Source: Bacteroidales bacterium UBA3543
GTDB taxonomy: Bacteria; Bacteroidota; Bacteroidia; Bacteroidales; UBA932
Assembly: GCA_002376715.1 (NCBI GenBank)
Contig: DFOK01000018.1
Location: 1 to 28,922, forward strand
Length of the DNA: 28,922 nt
Reading direction: 5' to 3'
This document shows, one piece after another, positions 17,031-24,923 of the stretch (the stretch's first letter is position 1; each line of letters begins with the position of its first letter). The notes beneath the pieces are model-generated. The model saw only the letters and a program-made list of their open reading frames with translations. It was not told the origin of the DNA and made no database searches. The position numbers were made by a program, and so were the translations under genes.

Positions 17031-18731
17031 TTATCTGCTTCCGCCGCCAAATCCGCCTCCGGAGAATCCTCCGCCACCACCGAATGAAGAGCCTCCGCCA
17101 CCACCGCTCCAGGAGCTTGTGCCTGAGAATGAGCCACCCGAAGAGGATGCCACATATGAGTTCATTGTGATTGCATTGGAAAGCATTCTCGTTTGGTAGA
17201 GAATGGTGGAGAATGTGTCAAAATCGTAGTTTACAACCTGCTCGAAGGCTACCGGATCGATATCCTTAAGCTCTTTGGCAACCTTGTCGGCAATACCGAA
17301 AAGGGTGGCAAACACCAGATAATCCTGCCACAAATGTACCTCTACCGATCTTCTTTCATTGATAAGCGTAAAATCCTGAAGATACTTGAAAAATCCCAGT
17401 ACTTTGTTGTTGGCCTGAACTCCCGAAGGGGTGAACTTGTTGTTTGAGAAAAAATCACCCGCTTCCAGGGCTTTGATACCCTTGGTGCTGATGGAATTTG
17501 TCCAGCTGATCAGTGTGCTTTTATTTTTTTTGGCCCATCTCGAAAATTCTTTGTCTTCAAGGATCTTGTTTGCTCCGCTAGCCTCTTTCATCATATTGAA
17601 CAGTGACTTCTCAGGAGATTCAAGTTTATCGAGATCTGCTTTTTCATTGAAAGAGATGGTGATTTTTCCCTTCTCGTCTTTACCTGTAATCAGAATGTTT
17701 TTCTGAATCATCCTAAGGATATAGGCTGACGCTATAGCATAACTATTGCGTGTCTTGAACAGGGAAGGGGCTTTTGTAATAACATAATTGGTTGCGAGCA
17801 AGTTTCCATTGTATGGAATTTCTCTGCACCAGTCGACGTTTTTGAGTTTTTTTACCCCGAAGGTGGAGACATTTTTATATTTTTTGCTCTGTTTGCCTAT
17901 GCCTACACCGGCCAGGATAATACCCAGAGTCCATAGAATCGGAATAATGGAATCTTTAGCTTCAAAATCTTCGTATGAATATTCCGAAGGCTCTCCATCA
18001 AAATGGCTGCCCTCCATCGCCAGCGCATGGCGCTCTTCAAATAGCCGGTCATCAATGCTGACAAGATCGTGGAACATTTCCTTTTCAAAGCGCGCCAATA
18101 TGATGACTGAGCTGTTTTTCTTAAAAGGAGCATCTGATTCGGCTACAATGGCCCCGTCTATGAATTCGCAGGTGCCTTCATATCCAAAACCCCATACAAG
18201 AGAATTGGATGTGTCCAATTGGTAGAGATCATCCTGATATCTGACCGATACTTTCGCATGCTCAGGAGCGGAAGAGAGTCCGGGGGAGATGAACTGGAAA
18301 TGAAGCGCATCATAATCATTCATCGATAAAATGAAATTATTGATGGTGTACTTCACTGTATATTTGTGGTCTCCGTAGGAGCCGACACCCCAGCACAATT
18401 CATAATCATTACCACCTTTACGATAAATTCCGCATTTTCCGGCCTTTTGGTGAATATTGCGGTCCAAATCCCAATCCCCTTCATTTATGAAATTAACACC
18501 ATTCTCGTCGGTTACTGCGAACTCTGTAATCGATACGTGCGATCCCATATCATATTTGACCAGATACCATTCGGTGCCGCTGGCAACTGTGACATCCCAC
18601 ACTTCGGTCACTCGTGCATGGCCTTCAGGCGTAAGTATGTATGTTATGTCAATATCCCGAATAGCAGGATTTGCCGCCGTCGCAGTGAAAGCGGCAATAG
18701 CGGTCAAAAATGTGAGCAACAAACGTTTCAT
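17031..18731 (-). CDS. DUF2207-type membrane protein with Gly/Ser-rich tail
   Basis: The ATG at 18731 overlaps the LemA stop codon as TGATG; a GTG one codon upstream is also possible. The 566-residue protein has a signal peptide (MKRLLLTFLTAIAAFTATA), an extracytoplasmic beta-rich region (about 20-230) of the DUF2207 kind, a hydrophobic segment at about 263-282 (IIPILWTLGIILAGVGIG), a helical domain, and a tail made almost wholly of Gly, Ser and Phe (last 35 residues). DUF2207 proteins with this tail are common membrane proteins of unknown function and often lie next to LemA, as here. The low-complexity end is a family trait, not an assembly artefact. Confidence 0.88.
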   Translation of the reverse strand: MKRLLLTFLTAIAAFTATAANPAIRDIDITYILTPEGHARVTEVWDVTVASGTEWYLVKYDMGSHVSITEFAVTDENGVNFINEGDWDLDRNIHQKAGKCGIYRKGGNDYELCWGVGSYGDHKYTVKYTINNFILSMNDYDALHFQFISPGLSSAPEHAKVSVRYQDDLYQLDTSNSLVWGFGYEGTCEFIDGAIVAESDAPFKKNSSVIILARFEKEMFHDLVSIDDRLFEERHALAMEGSHFDGEPSEYSYEDFEAKDSIIPILWTLGIILAGVGIGKQSKKYKNVSTFGVKKLKNVDWCREIPYNGNLLATNYVITKAPSLFKTRNSYAIASAYILRMIQKNILITGKDEKGKITISFNEKADLDKLESPEKSLFNMMKEASGANKILEDKEFSRWAKKNKSTLISWTNSISTKGIKALEAGDFFSNNKFTPSGVQANNKVLGFFKYLQDFTLINERRSVEVHLWQDYLVFATLFGIADKVAKELKDIDPVAFEQVVNYDFDTFSTILYQTRMLSNAITMNSYVASSSGGSFSGTSSWSGGGGGSSFGGGGGFSGGGFGGGSR

Positions 18732-19282
18732 CACTTTTTCATTGAGGGCATTTCAGTCTTGGCCTGATTCTCCTCGAGATAATCCTTGGACTTGAAGCCA
18801 AACAATGAAGCTACGATATTGCTGGGAATCTGACGGATGAGGCGGTTGTAGTTGGTTACGCTGTCATTATATACCATACGGCTCATACGTACCTGATTTT
18901 CATACAAATTGACACTATCCATAGTCTTGACGTACATCTCGTTGGCTTTGAGATTGGGGTACTGCTCAACTACCACGGCTATACGTCTCATGGCATCTGT
19001 CAGGATAGTTTCCTGTATGTTGGCATCGGCTGCCGAACTGCTGCCGGTAATACTTGTACGCTGTGCAATTACATCTTTGAGTGACTTGTACTCGTGTTCG
19101 TCATAGGATTTGATGAGGTCTGCGAGTGCCGTAAGTGCATCCCAGCGGCTCGACATTTGGACGCCTATCTGGCTCATTGCGTTTTTGCACAATTCTTCCT
19201 TGCTGATCAGATTACGTTGTACGGAAATTACCCAGATTACCAAAATGGCAAGGATGCCTATCACAATTAATGTTGTTACCAT
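18731..19282 (-). CDS. LemA family membrane protein
   Basis: The 183-residue protein has one N-terminal membrane segment (about 4-20) and a helical bundle outside. The LemA hallmarks are clear: YPNLKANE at 108-115 and ENQVRMSRMVYNDSVTNYN (128-146), followed by IPSNIVASLFGF (152-163). LemA proteins are anchored with the bundle exposed and have no established biochemical role; they often pair with DUF2207 or TPM-domain proteins. The stop codon overlaps the start of the DUF2207 gene by one base, so the two proteins are probably made together. The lipoprotein gene ends 36 bases upstream, with no promoter box seen between. Confidence 0.95.
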   Translation of the reverse strand: MVTTLIVIGILAILVIWVISVQRNLISKEELCKNAMSQIGVQMSSRWDALTALADLIKSYDEHEYKSLKDVIAQRTSITGSSSAADANIQETILTDAMRRIAVVVEQYPNLKANEMYVKTMDSVNLYENQVRMSRMVYNDSVTNYNRLIRQIPSNIVASLFGFKSKDYLEENQAKTEMPSMKK

Positions 19283-19318
19283 AGAATAAAGTTTTATGTG
19301 TTGATAAATATTTGTGTT

Positions 19319-20539
19319 TTAGTCGTAGTAGGTATAAGTTCTTTCATAGCGTCGAAGGAAATGGCTGAAATCTTCTATACCGATGCCGTAGGTATCAAAT
19401 ACCTCATCAGGGGGAAGGGAGCGACGGGTCCAGTTGCCGAAACTGTCTTTTTCTCCAAAATAGTAGGGGACTACATCATATTGGCTCTTCAGCTCTGCTT
19501 TACTGAGGTAGCCATCCTCATCATAATAGAAAATTATGGTGTTGTCAGGAATGCGTGATTCCTGGGCAAACTCGCCATAGTAATTGTATTCCACCATTTT
19601 TCCCTCTTTGTCAAAAATGGCTTCACTAGTATGAAGACCGTCTGTCCAGGTGTATTGTTCCTCATGTCTATATCCGGCTTCGTCAATGAACGTGCTATCT
19701 CTGGTCATTATCACACGCCGGTCATCCTCGAGGGCATAGAACCTGTCACCGTTGCGCCTGCCATCTCTGTCGTATGTGTAGAAAATCTCGGTGGTAAATC
19801 CTCCCTCATACTCGGAATATTGGCGTAACAGGTCTCCTTGCTCGTTATAATACATTACATCTCTCACTTCGAGTTTGCCGACATTGTAGCTGCTGGACTC
19901 AGTCAGATTACCATAGCTATCATATACATTTACGGTCTCTGATATGATTTCGTTACCATTTACGGCATATTTGATGCTTACATAGCGTTCGTTTGTCAGG
20001 TTGCCATCGTCATCGTAGAAATAGAGGAAAGAGCCTCTAAGATCACCGTTGTTCTCAACTATGTTGACCCTTATGCAGCGGCCTTTCTTGTCGTAGATGT
20101 ATTGATAGATCTCAGCCGGTTCGCCATCCATTTTATAGACCTCTTTGAGAGGCTTACCGTCGGGCAGATAAGTGCTGGCCTGCATATCAAATGCATAATT
20201 TAGAGAATCTGTCAAGGAAAAAACCGTGTCGACAGGATTTCCTTTCTTATCTATACTTATTTCCAGACGTGTCTGGGGGTGCACATCTTCTTCGACAATT
20301 GAGATTAACTTGCCGTCATGGTCAAAATTCCATGTACGTGAGAAAGGCTGCATTTCATGGTATCTGGTCTCAGTGAATGACTTGACGGGACCGTTGAGTC
20401 CGAAATCGGCAAGCTTTCTAAAACCTTTATATGGGTTCTCTTTAATGCCGACAGTAGTCTGAGGAGTTTTATCTCCTGTTGAACAGCCCGCTGCCAAAGC
20501 TGCTATCAGTGTGCAAATCAAAAATACTCTTTGCTTCAT
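19319..20539 (-). CDS. YD-repeat-like lipoprotein of unknown function
   Basis: The 406-residue protein starts with a signal peptide ending LAAGC, a good lipobox with Cys19. The rest is made of about ten short beta units with the pattern aromatic-D-x-x-G-x-hydrophobic, for example FDHDGKL, YDDDGNL, YDSYGNL, YNEQGDL, YDRDGRR, FDKEGKM and YDEDGYL. These resemble RHS/YD or MORN-like strands, but the protein has neither a toxin domain nor the size of an RHS protein. It probably forms an extended beta structure on a membrane surface. It lies 8 bases after the TMEM43-like gene and 36 before lemA, so it is likely part of that envelope cluster. Confidence 0.82.
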   Translation of the reverse strand: MKQRVFLICTLIAALAAGCSTGDKTPQTTVGIKENPYKGFRKLADFGLNGPVKSFTETRYHEMQPFSRTWNFDHDGKLISIVEEDVHPQTRLEISIDKKGNPVDTVFSLTDSLNYAFDMQASTYLPDGKPLKEVYKMDGEPAEIYQYIYDKKGRCIRVNIVENNGDLRGSFLYFYDDDGNLTNERYVSIKYAVNGNEIISETVNVYDSYGNLTESSSYNVGKLEVRDVMYYNEQGDLLRQYSEYEGGFTTEIFYTYDRDGRRNGDRFYALEDDRRVIMTRDSTFIDEAGYRHEEQYTWTDGLHTSEAIFDKEGKMVEYNYYGEFAQESRIPDNTIIFYYDEDGYLSKAELKSQYDVVPYYFGEKDSFGNWTRRSLPPDEVFDTYGIGIEDFSHFLRRYERTYTYYD

Positions 20540-20547
20540 GTCTGCGA

Positions 20548-21747
20548 TTATTGGGCGGGCATGTCAGCTGGAATGTTCTTCTTTTTCTTTGAACGCATAA
20601 CCAGCAGCACTATGAGGGCGGCTATCAAAACAAGGAGTGTAATGCCGAGTGCAGGACGGTAGGATATCCATGCGATGACAAATATCAATAGACTCCAGAT
20701 AAGACCGACGACGGTGCAGATAAAGTTGATGCCGGCAGCGAGAACCCTGCGTATAAATGGTACAACCGCGAATATGGTGCTGAGGAAGTTGAATATGCCC
20801 CTGAGTCCGCCAATAATCAATATAACGGCAATGATACGGAGGATCCAGGCAATTACCTTATTCTCTTTCTGTGCTGCATCATACATATTTGCAGCAGAAA
20901 CTGAGCCGAGTGCAATGCGTGAGACATTTTTACCGTTTTTAGCCACGAATTCACCGAATGTATCACCGACAACTACCGCGAGTATGGAGACTGTTTGAGG
21001 AGTAGGAGTATATCCGAATGTTACCTTGACATCGCCCACGTCAGGGTTGTTGACGTCGCGTCCGAAATAGGCCTGACCCGTACTCACCGTAACTGTAGCA
21101 GAGCTGTCTCTTTTCCAGAGTACCTCATTCCACTCTTTGATCATCTGCTCGGTGAGTTCGGGAGTGGCCTCTTCTGCACTACTGATACCGTACTTTAGGA
21201 AAGGAGGGAGTTTGTAGGCTCCGAAATCTACTACATCAGCCACAATTTGGTTTGATTCAATAGTGGTGAGCACAAAGTTGGAGTTCTTATAATCAGGATC
21301 AGCGAAATCTGAAGAGTTTATGGGCGATGAAACCCATTTCTTGCTATAAGTGTAGGTGGTCGTGATCTCCTGACCGCCTCCTATTTTCTCCTTTTTTTCC
21401 TCTTTGCTCTGCTCGGTCCACTGGTAGTATTCCACGTTGCGAGAGAGGTTGATGGCATTCAGCGAAATGCCGAAGAGTCCGTCGCTAAGGATTTCAGCGG
21501 TAGATGCATCACCTATAGCGTGTACCATCTTGCCTTCAAATTGGGGGTCGATTCGGGAGATATCGGGCATCTCCACGGTCACATCCGCCGCCTGGTTTAA
21601 TGCGCGTTTGACTTTAACCGTCCTGCCTTCGTTCCAGAATAGCAATACCGTACCGATGATGAAAAGCAGGATACCGCTGCCGATACCTTTAAAGGATTTG
21701 GAAACTCTGTTCCCATAGCTCTGTTTAGTTGTAGTGGTGTAAGCCAT
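20548..21747 (-). CDS. TMEM43 (LUMA) family membrane protein
   Basis: The 399-residue protein has one membrane segment near the start (about 22-38) followed by the family motif WNEGR (38-42), a large non-membrane region (about 45-295) and about four membrane segments (about 298-384), then a Lys-rich end. This arrangement matches bacterial members of the TMEM43 family, named for a human inner nuclear membrane protein; the bacterial role is unknown. The central region would lie on the outer face of the inner membrane. It is the first gene of the row TMEM43-lipoprotein-lemA-DUF2207, and no convincing promoter was seen in the 69 bases before it apart from a one-mismatch TACCTTTA near 21796-21803, so read-through from xerD is possible. 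Confidence 0.85.
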   Translation of the reverse strand: MAYTTTTKQSYGNRVSKSFKGIGSGILLFIIGTVLLFWNEGRTVKVKRALNQAADVTVEMPDISRIDPQFEGKMVHAIGDASTAEILSDGLFGISLNAINLSRNVEYYQWTEQSKEEKKEKIGGGQEITTTYTYSKKWVSSPINSSDFADPDYKNSNFVLTTIESNQIVADVVDFGAYKLPPFLKYGISSAEEATPELTEQMIKEWNEVLWKRDSSATVTVSTGQAYFGRDVNNPDVGDVKVTFGYTPTPQTVSILAVVVGDTFGEFVAKNGKNVSRIALGSVSAANMYDAAQKENKVIAWILRIIAVILIIGGLRGIFNFLSTIFAVVPFIRRVLAAGINFICTVVGLIWSLLIFVIAWISYRPALGITLLVLIAALIVLLVMRSKKKKNIPADMPAQ

Positions 21748-21816
21748 AATTTCAATATAAGTTAAGTGTTATAGTAAAAAAATCATTTCAAATCCAATTT
21801 GTAAAGGTAGCAAAAA

Positions 21817-22728
21817 TTATTTTCTTTTAGGATGGAATTGAAGAATAGTTTGCTGCCATTTCTTTGTATCAATATGTGTGTAAATCTCTGTGGTGAGTAT
21901 GCTTTCGTGACCGAGCATTTCCTGTACGACACGTAAATCAGCTCCGTTTTCCACCAGATGGGAGGCAAAAGAGTGTCTGAAAGTGTGAGGAGAGACATTT
22001 TTACGGATTCCGGCATTTTTCGCCTGTCGGCGAACAATCAGAAAAATCATTTCCCGCGTGAGCTTGCCTCCGCGGCGGTTGAGAAAGAGTATATCCTCTG
22101 CTCCCTTTGCTACCGGACCGGCGTTACGTATCCTCATATAGAGGGAGATGTTCCGTACTGCCGGTTCTCCGATGGGTACCAGACGCTGCTTGGAGCCCTT
22201 GCCGGTGACCCGGATAAACTGCTCGGCCAAAAAGAGGTCGCTGATGCGCAGATTCACCAGTTCGCTCACCCTCAATCCGCAGGAGTAAAGTACCTCGATG
22301 ATGGTTTTATTGCGCTGTCCTTCGCTTTTCGAAAGGTCAAAAGAGTCAAGGATTCGCTCCACCTCATCCACGGAGAGCACTTCCGGAAGATATCTGCCCG
22401 GCTTTGGAGTATCAATTCTGTCGCAAGGATTCTCTTTGAGCCGTCCTTCACCTTCTAAAAAGCGATAAAGTGACTTCATTGAACTGACCAGACGGGACTG
22501 GCTCCTCTTGGATAGACCTGTGTCCGTTACTCTCGCAAGGTATTCCGAGATATCTTCGGATGATGCCGCCTCCGGCGAAATAATACCCTTTTCCTTCAGA
22601 AATGTGAAATATTTTGAGCAATCGGAGTTGTATCCGGCTATGGTATTGTCCGACAATGATCTTTCCAGTTTCAGACAGGACCTGAAATCGGCAAGGGTAG
22701 TTGCAAAGATATCAGAATTGCGATTCAA
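21817..22728 (-). CDS. xerD: Site-specific tyrosine recombinase XerD-like
   Basis: The 303-residue protein has the normal XerC/D length and both domains: the SAM-like N-terminal DNA-binding half (about 10-105) with ERSLSDNTIAGY, and the catalytic half with all active residues, Arg153 (GLRVSEL), Lys177 (GKGSK), His248 and Arg251 (HTFRHSF), His274 (LGHES) and Tyr283 (EIYTHID). It should act with a partner to resolve chromosome dimers at dif. XerD rather than XerC is favoured by overall likeness, but not proved. The start must be TTG at 22728: an in-frame TAA lies 18 bases upstream, no ATG precedes residue 84, and the N-terminus is complete from the TTG. No mobile-element genes adjoin it. Confidence 0.92.
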   Translation of the reverse strand: MNRNSDIFATTLADFRSCLKLERSLSDNTIAGYNSDCSKYFTFLKEKGIISPEAASSEDISEYLARVTDTGLSKRSQSRLVSSMKSLYRFLEGEGRLKENPCDRIDTPKPGRYLPEVLSVDEVERILDSFDLSKSEGQRNKTIIEVLYSCGLRVSELVNLRISDLFLAEQFIRVTGKGSKQRLVPIGEPAVRNISLYMRIRNAGPVAKGAEDILFLNRRGGKLTREMIFLIVRRQAKNAGIRKNVSPHTFRHSFASHLVENGADLRVVQEMLGHESILTTEIYTHIDTKKWQQTILQFHPKRK

Positions 22729-22755
22729 AAAATGATGAAAATTTTAAAAAAGTGT

Positions 22756-22763
22756 TACATTTG
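22756..22763 (+). promoter_or_regulatory. Candidate -7 box for the small outer-membrane protein gene
   Basis: TACATTTG matches TAnnTTTG. It lies 63 bases before the ATG at 22827, giving an A/T-rich leader of about 55 bases. No TTTG was seen 19-22 bases upstream. Confidence 0.4.
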
Positions 22764-22826
22764 TTTTCTATTTCAAATAATAAAGATACATCAATTTTGA
22801 AATTTTAACTAACAAAATTTTATCAA

Positions 22827-23339
22827 ATGAAGAAAATAATCCTATTGCTGGCGGTTGCATTTATAGGTGTTTCATCTATATCAGCTCAGACCACTTCGGA
22901 CCAGGCAACCGAATCAGATCAGAAAACTCATAAAGTCTCCACCACTTTCGGAGCAGTGGGCGCACACATAGGTTACGCATTTTGGGGTCCTACAGTCGGC
23001 CTCCATGGTGACTTTAACGCAAACAACTTTAGAGGAAGGGCAGGATTCGATCTATTCTTTGAAAGAGTAGATAATCATAACTCCATCCATCTCGGTGCCG
23101 ATGTGGGTTTCCACTACCTTATCAATCTCATTGACGGCCTGAATGTTTATCCCATTATTGGTGTGAACATAGGATTCGGTAAGAATGTTGACTTCCACGT
23201 CGGTATGGACTTCGGTGCAGGCATTGAGTACAACTTCAGCAATGGCTGGAGCCTGTTTTTGGATGGTAAATACAACCTTAGACTTCTCGGACCTGATATT
23301 CCTTACAGATCTTATATAGGTATTACCAAGAGATTTTAA
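22827..23339 (+). CDS. Small outer-membrane beta-barrel protein
   Basis: The 170-residue protein has a clear signal peptide (MKKIILLLAVAFIGVSSISAQ) and a mature part of alternating hydrophobic and polar residues with many Gly, Phe and Tyr, ending in ITKRF with a C-terminal Phe, the usual signal of outer-membrane barrels. About eight strands fit the length, as in OmpW/OmpX or opacity-like proteins. No enzyme motif is visible; the function is not known. It converges with the endonuclease III gene and shares a hairpin with it. Confidence 0.82.
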   Translation: MKKIILLLAVAFIGVSSISAQTTSDQATESDQKTHKVSTTFGAVGAHIGYAFWGPTVGLHGDFNANNFRGRAGFDLFFERVDNHNSIHLGADVGFHYLINLIDGLNVYPIIGVNIGFGKNVDFHVGMDFGAGIEYNFSNGWSLFLDGKYNLRLLGPDIPYRSYIGITKRF

Positions 23340-23364
23340 TCAGAATCAATTGTTCTGATTGAAA
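23334..23364. terminator. Hairpin between convergent genes, candidate two-way terminator
   Basis: An 8-base perfect stem (AATCAGAA at 23338-23345 and TTCTGATT at 23353-23360) with a 7-base loop extends outward by a G-T pair and three A-T pairs to a 12-pair stem. It spans the stop codons of both the barrel protein (23337-23339) and endonuclease III (23346-23348, in the loop). Short T-runs flank the stem, but the stem is A/T-rich, so strength is uncertain. Confidence 0.6.
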
Positions 23365-23978
23365 TGGTCACAGAAAGGTGCGAGTCCACAGGATTCGCAC
23401 TTTTGTTTTCTCGCAGTGCAGACATAACGGCCATGAAGTATCAGCCAGTGATGCGCTTTTGCGCGAAGGTGTTCCGGAAAACCGGCGGTCAGATCCTTTT
23501 CAACTTCAAGCACATTGTTGCCTGATGAGAGTCCAAGGCGGCGCGCGGTGCGGAATACATGTGTGTCCACGGCAATAACCGGTTTGTTGTAAACGACTGA
23601 TGCCACCACATTGGCAGTTTTACGTCCTACGCCGGGGAGTTTCTGCAGTTCATCTATATCATCCGGCACAACAGACCCAAAGTCACTTACCAGCATTCTA
23701 GACATTCCCAGCAAGTGTCGTGCTTTACTATTGGGATAAGTTATGGAACGTATAATCTGATAAATCTCCTCTTCATTGGATGCGGCCATATCTTCGGGTG
23801 TGGGGAATCGTTCGAAGAGTTCGGGGGTGATCATGTTGACCCGCTTGTCGGTAGCCTGAGCAGAGAGTATAACGGCGCAGAGCAACTGGAAGGGATTCTT
23901 ATAGTCCAGCTCGCTTTCGGCAATGGGCATATTGGCCTCAAACCAGGCTATTATCTGTTGATATTTCTTTGCATTCAT
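23346..23978 (-). CDS. nth: Endonuclease III, base-excision DNA glycosylase/AP lyase
   Basis: With ATG at 23978 the protein has 210 residues and aligns position for position with E. coli Nth (211): Lys120 in the helix-hairpin-helix LPGVGRKTA, Asp138 in VDTHV, and the four cluster cysteines at 187, 194, 197 and 203. This agreement decides the start over the in-frame TTG at 23993. The enzyme removes oxidised pyrimidines and cuts the abasic site; the [4Fe-4S] cluster is needed for DNA binding. The gene begins inside the 3' end of the ftsE-like gene, overlapping by 41 bases in another frame, so the two are co-transcribed and probably coupled. Confidence 0.97.
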   Translation of the reverse strand: MNAKKYQQIIAWFEANMPIAESELDYKNPFQLLCAVILSAQATDKRVNMITPELFERFPTPEDMAASNEEEIYQIIRSITYPNSKARHLLGMSRMLVSDFGSVVPDDIDELQKLPGVGRKTANVVASVVYNKPVIAVDTHVFRTARRLGLSSGNNVLEVEKDLTAGFPEHLRAKAHHWLILHGRYVCTARKQKCESCGLAPFCDHFNQNN

Positions 23979-24636
23979 TATCGGCGCATACAAGTATCCG
24001 TCCGGGATAATCCCGAACTATATTCATATTGTGTGTAACCATCAGTATGGCAGTCTTGCGTGTGCGGTTGATCTCGAAAAGCAGACGCATGATGCCTGCA
24101 GCGGTTTCTCCGTCAAGATTACCCGTGGGCTCGTCTGCAAGTATCAGGCGAGGTTCGTTGAGAAGAGCACGGGCAATGGCTACTCTCTGCTGCTCGCCTC
24201 CTGAGAGCTGATGCGGCATCTTATGTGCCTTGCTGGCCACTCCCACCGCCTCAAGCACGCTATTTATTCTCTCCTCCATAAGCTTGCGATCTTTCCATCC
24301 GGTGGATTTGAGGACAAAAAGGAGATTATCCTCCACGCTCCTGTCCATCAGGAGTTGGAAGTCCTGGAAAACCACACCGATTTTGCGTCTTAGATAGGGT
24401 ATTTTCCTCTTTTTGAGATTGGAGAGGTTGAAATCCCCAACGCGGGCATTGCCTGTGGTGATGGGATTTTCTGCGGTTATGGTGCGTATGATAGAGGTTT
24501 TACCGCTGCCGACCTTGCCGGTTAGATAGATAAACTCTCCTTCACGGATAGTCAGGTTAAGGGAAGTTATGACGGGAATTTCTCCGTTTGTGATTTCCAC
24601 ATCTTCAAATTCTATGATAATGTCGTTGTCTTCCAT
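23938..24636 (-). CDS. ftsE: FtsE-type ABC transporter ATP-binding protein
   Basis: Starting at ATG 24636 (an upstream TTG would add 8 residues), the 232-residue protein is a small ABC ATPase: Walker A GKVGSGKT (40-47), Q-loop VFQD (89-92), signature LSGGEQQR (144-151), Walker B LILADEP (164-170) and switch His202. Length and motifs (VFQDFQLL, EPTGNLD) fit FtsE/LolD/MacB ATPases, and FtsE is the usual single-copy one of this size in Bacteroidota. FtsE works with the membrane protein FtsX at the division site to control cell-wall hydrolases. No ftsX adjoins it, which I recall as normal in this phylum, so the subfamily call is not certain. It overlaps nth by 41 bases. Confidence 0.85.
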   Translation of the reverse strand: MEDNDIIIEFEDVEITNGEIPVITSLNLTIREGEFIYLTGKVGSGKTSIIRTITAENPITTGNARVGDFNLSNLKKRKIPYLRRKIGVVFQDFQLLMDRSVEDNLLFVLKSTGWKDRKLMEERINSVLEAVGVASKAHKMPHQLSGGEQQRVAIARALLNEPRLILADEPTGNLDGETAAGIMRLLFEINRTRKTAILMVTHNMNIVRDYPGRILVCADNECKEISTDNSLV

Positions 24637-24657
24637 GTTTATGAGACTGTTTGGATG

Positions 24658-24665
24658 CAAAATTA
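24658..24665 (-). promoter_or_regulatory. Candidate -7 box for ftsE-nth
   Basis: The minus strand reads TAATTTTG, matching TAnnTTTG, 21 bases before the ATG at 24636. No TTTG at the usual upstream distance. The position supports the ATG at 24636 over the TTG at 24660. Confidence 0.4.
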
Positions 24666-24702
24666 CATTTTTATTCCCATTTAATAAATCTCAGTTGACA
24701 AT

Positions 24703-24736
24703 TTTGGCCCAAATCGACAGTTTTCACTTAACTTTG
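24703..24736 (+). promoter_or_regulatory. Candidate promoter for the lipoprotein/radical SAM genes (TTTG-N22-TAACTTTG)
   Basis: TTTG at 24703-24706 and TAACTTTG at 24729-24736 fit the Bacteroidota consensus with a spacing of 22. The start codon is at 24924, so the leader would be about 180 bases, long for the window. The leader is very A/T-rich and contains a repeated CACTTAACTT, which overlaps the -7 box. Confidence 0.45.
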
Positions 24737-24766
24737 TTGAAAATAGCGGAAAATACCACTTAACTT
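24725..24766 (+). repeat. 10-base direct repeat at the lipoprotein/rSAM promoter
   Basis: CACTTAACTT occurs at 24725-24734 and again at 24757-24766, about three helical turns apart; the stretch between also has GAAAATA twice. The first copy overlaps the predicted -7 box. It could be a regulator site or chance in A/T-rich DNA. The rest of the 287-base gap (24637-24923) shows no gene. Confidence 0.3.
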
Positions 24767-24923
24767 GCAACGCTTTTGCATTTTTTTTGCATCTATATAA
24801 TATTAATTAAGATGTATTGTTGTATAGTCTTTAATCAATGATAGAAGTATTTCGTGAGTAACTGCGTATATAGAGTAATTAGACAAATGTTTTTTATTTA
24901 AAAATCTCAGTGCACGGAAAGTC

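Noticed and set aside
16976..17155. Upstream extension of the M23 protein to an ATG at 17155
   Set aside because: The extension overlaps the Gly-rich end of the DUF2207 gene and the M23 promoter, and would bury the signal peptide.
21817..22728. XerD-like gene as an integrase of a mobile element
   Set aside because: Length and motifs fit housekeeping XerD, and there are no relaxase, phage or attachment-site signs beside it.
24769..24795. TTTTGCATTTTTTTTGCAT stretch considered as a terminator or operator
   Set aside because: It has a short direct repeat of TTTTGCAT but no stem, and it follows no gene end on the plus strand.
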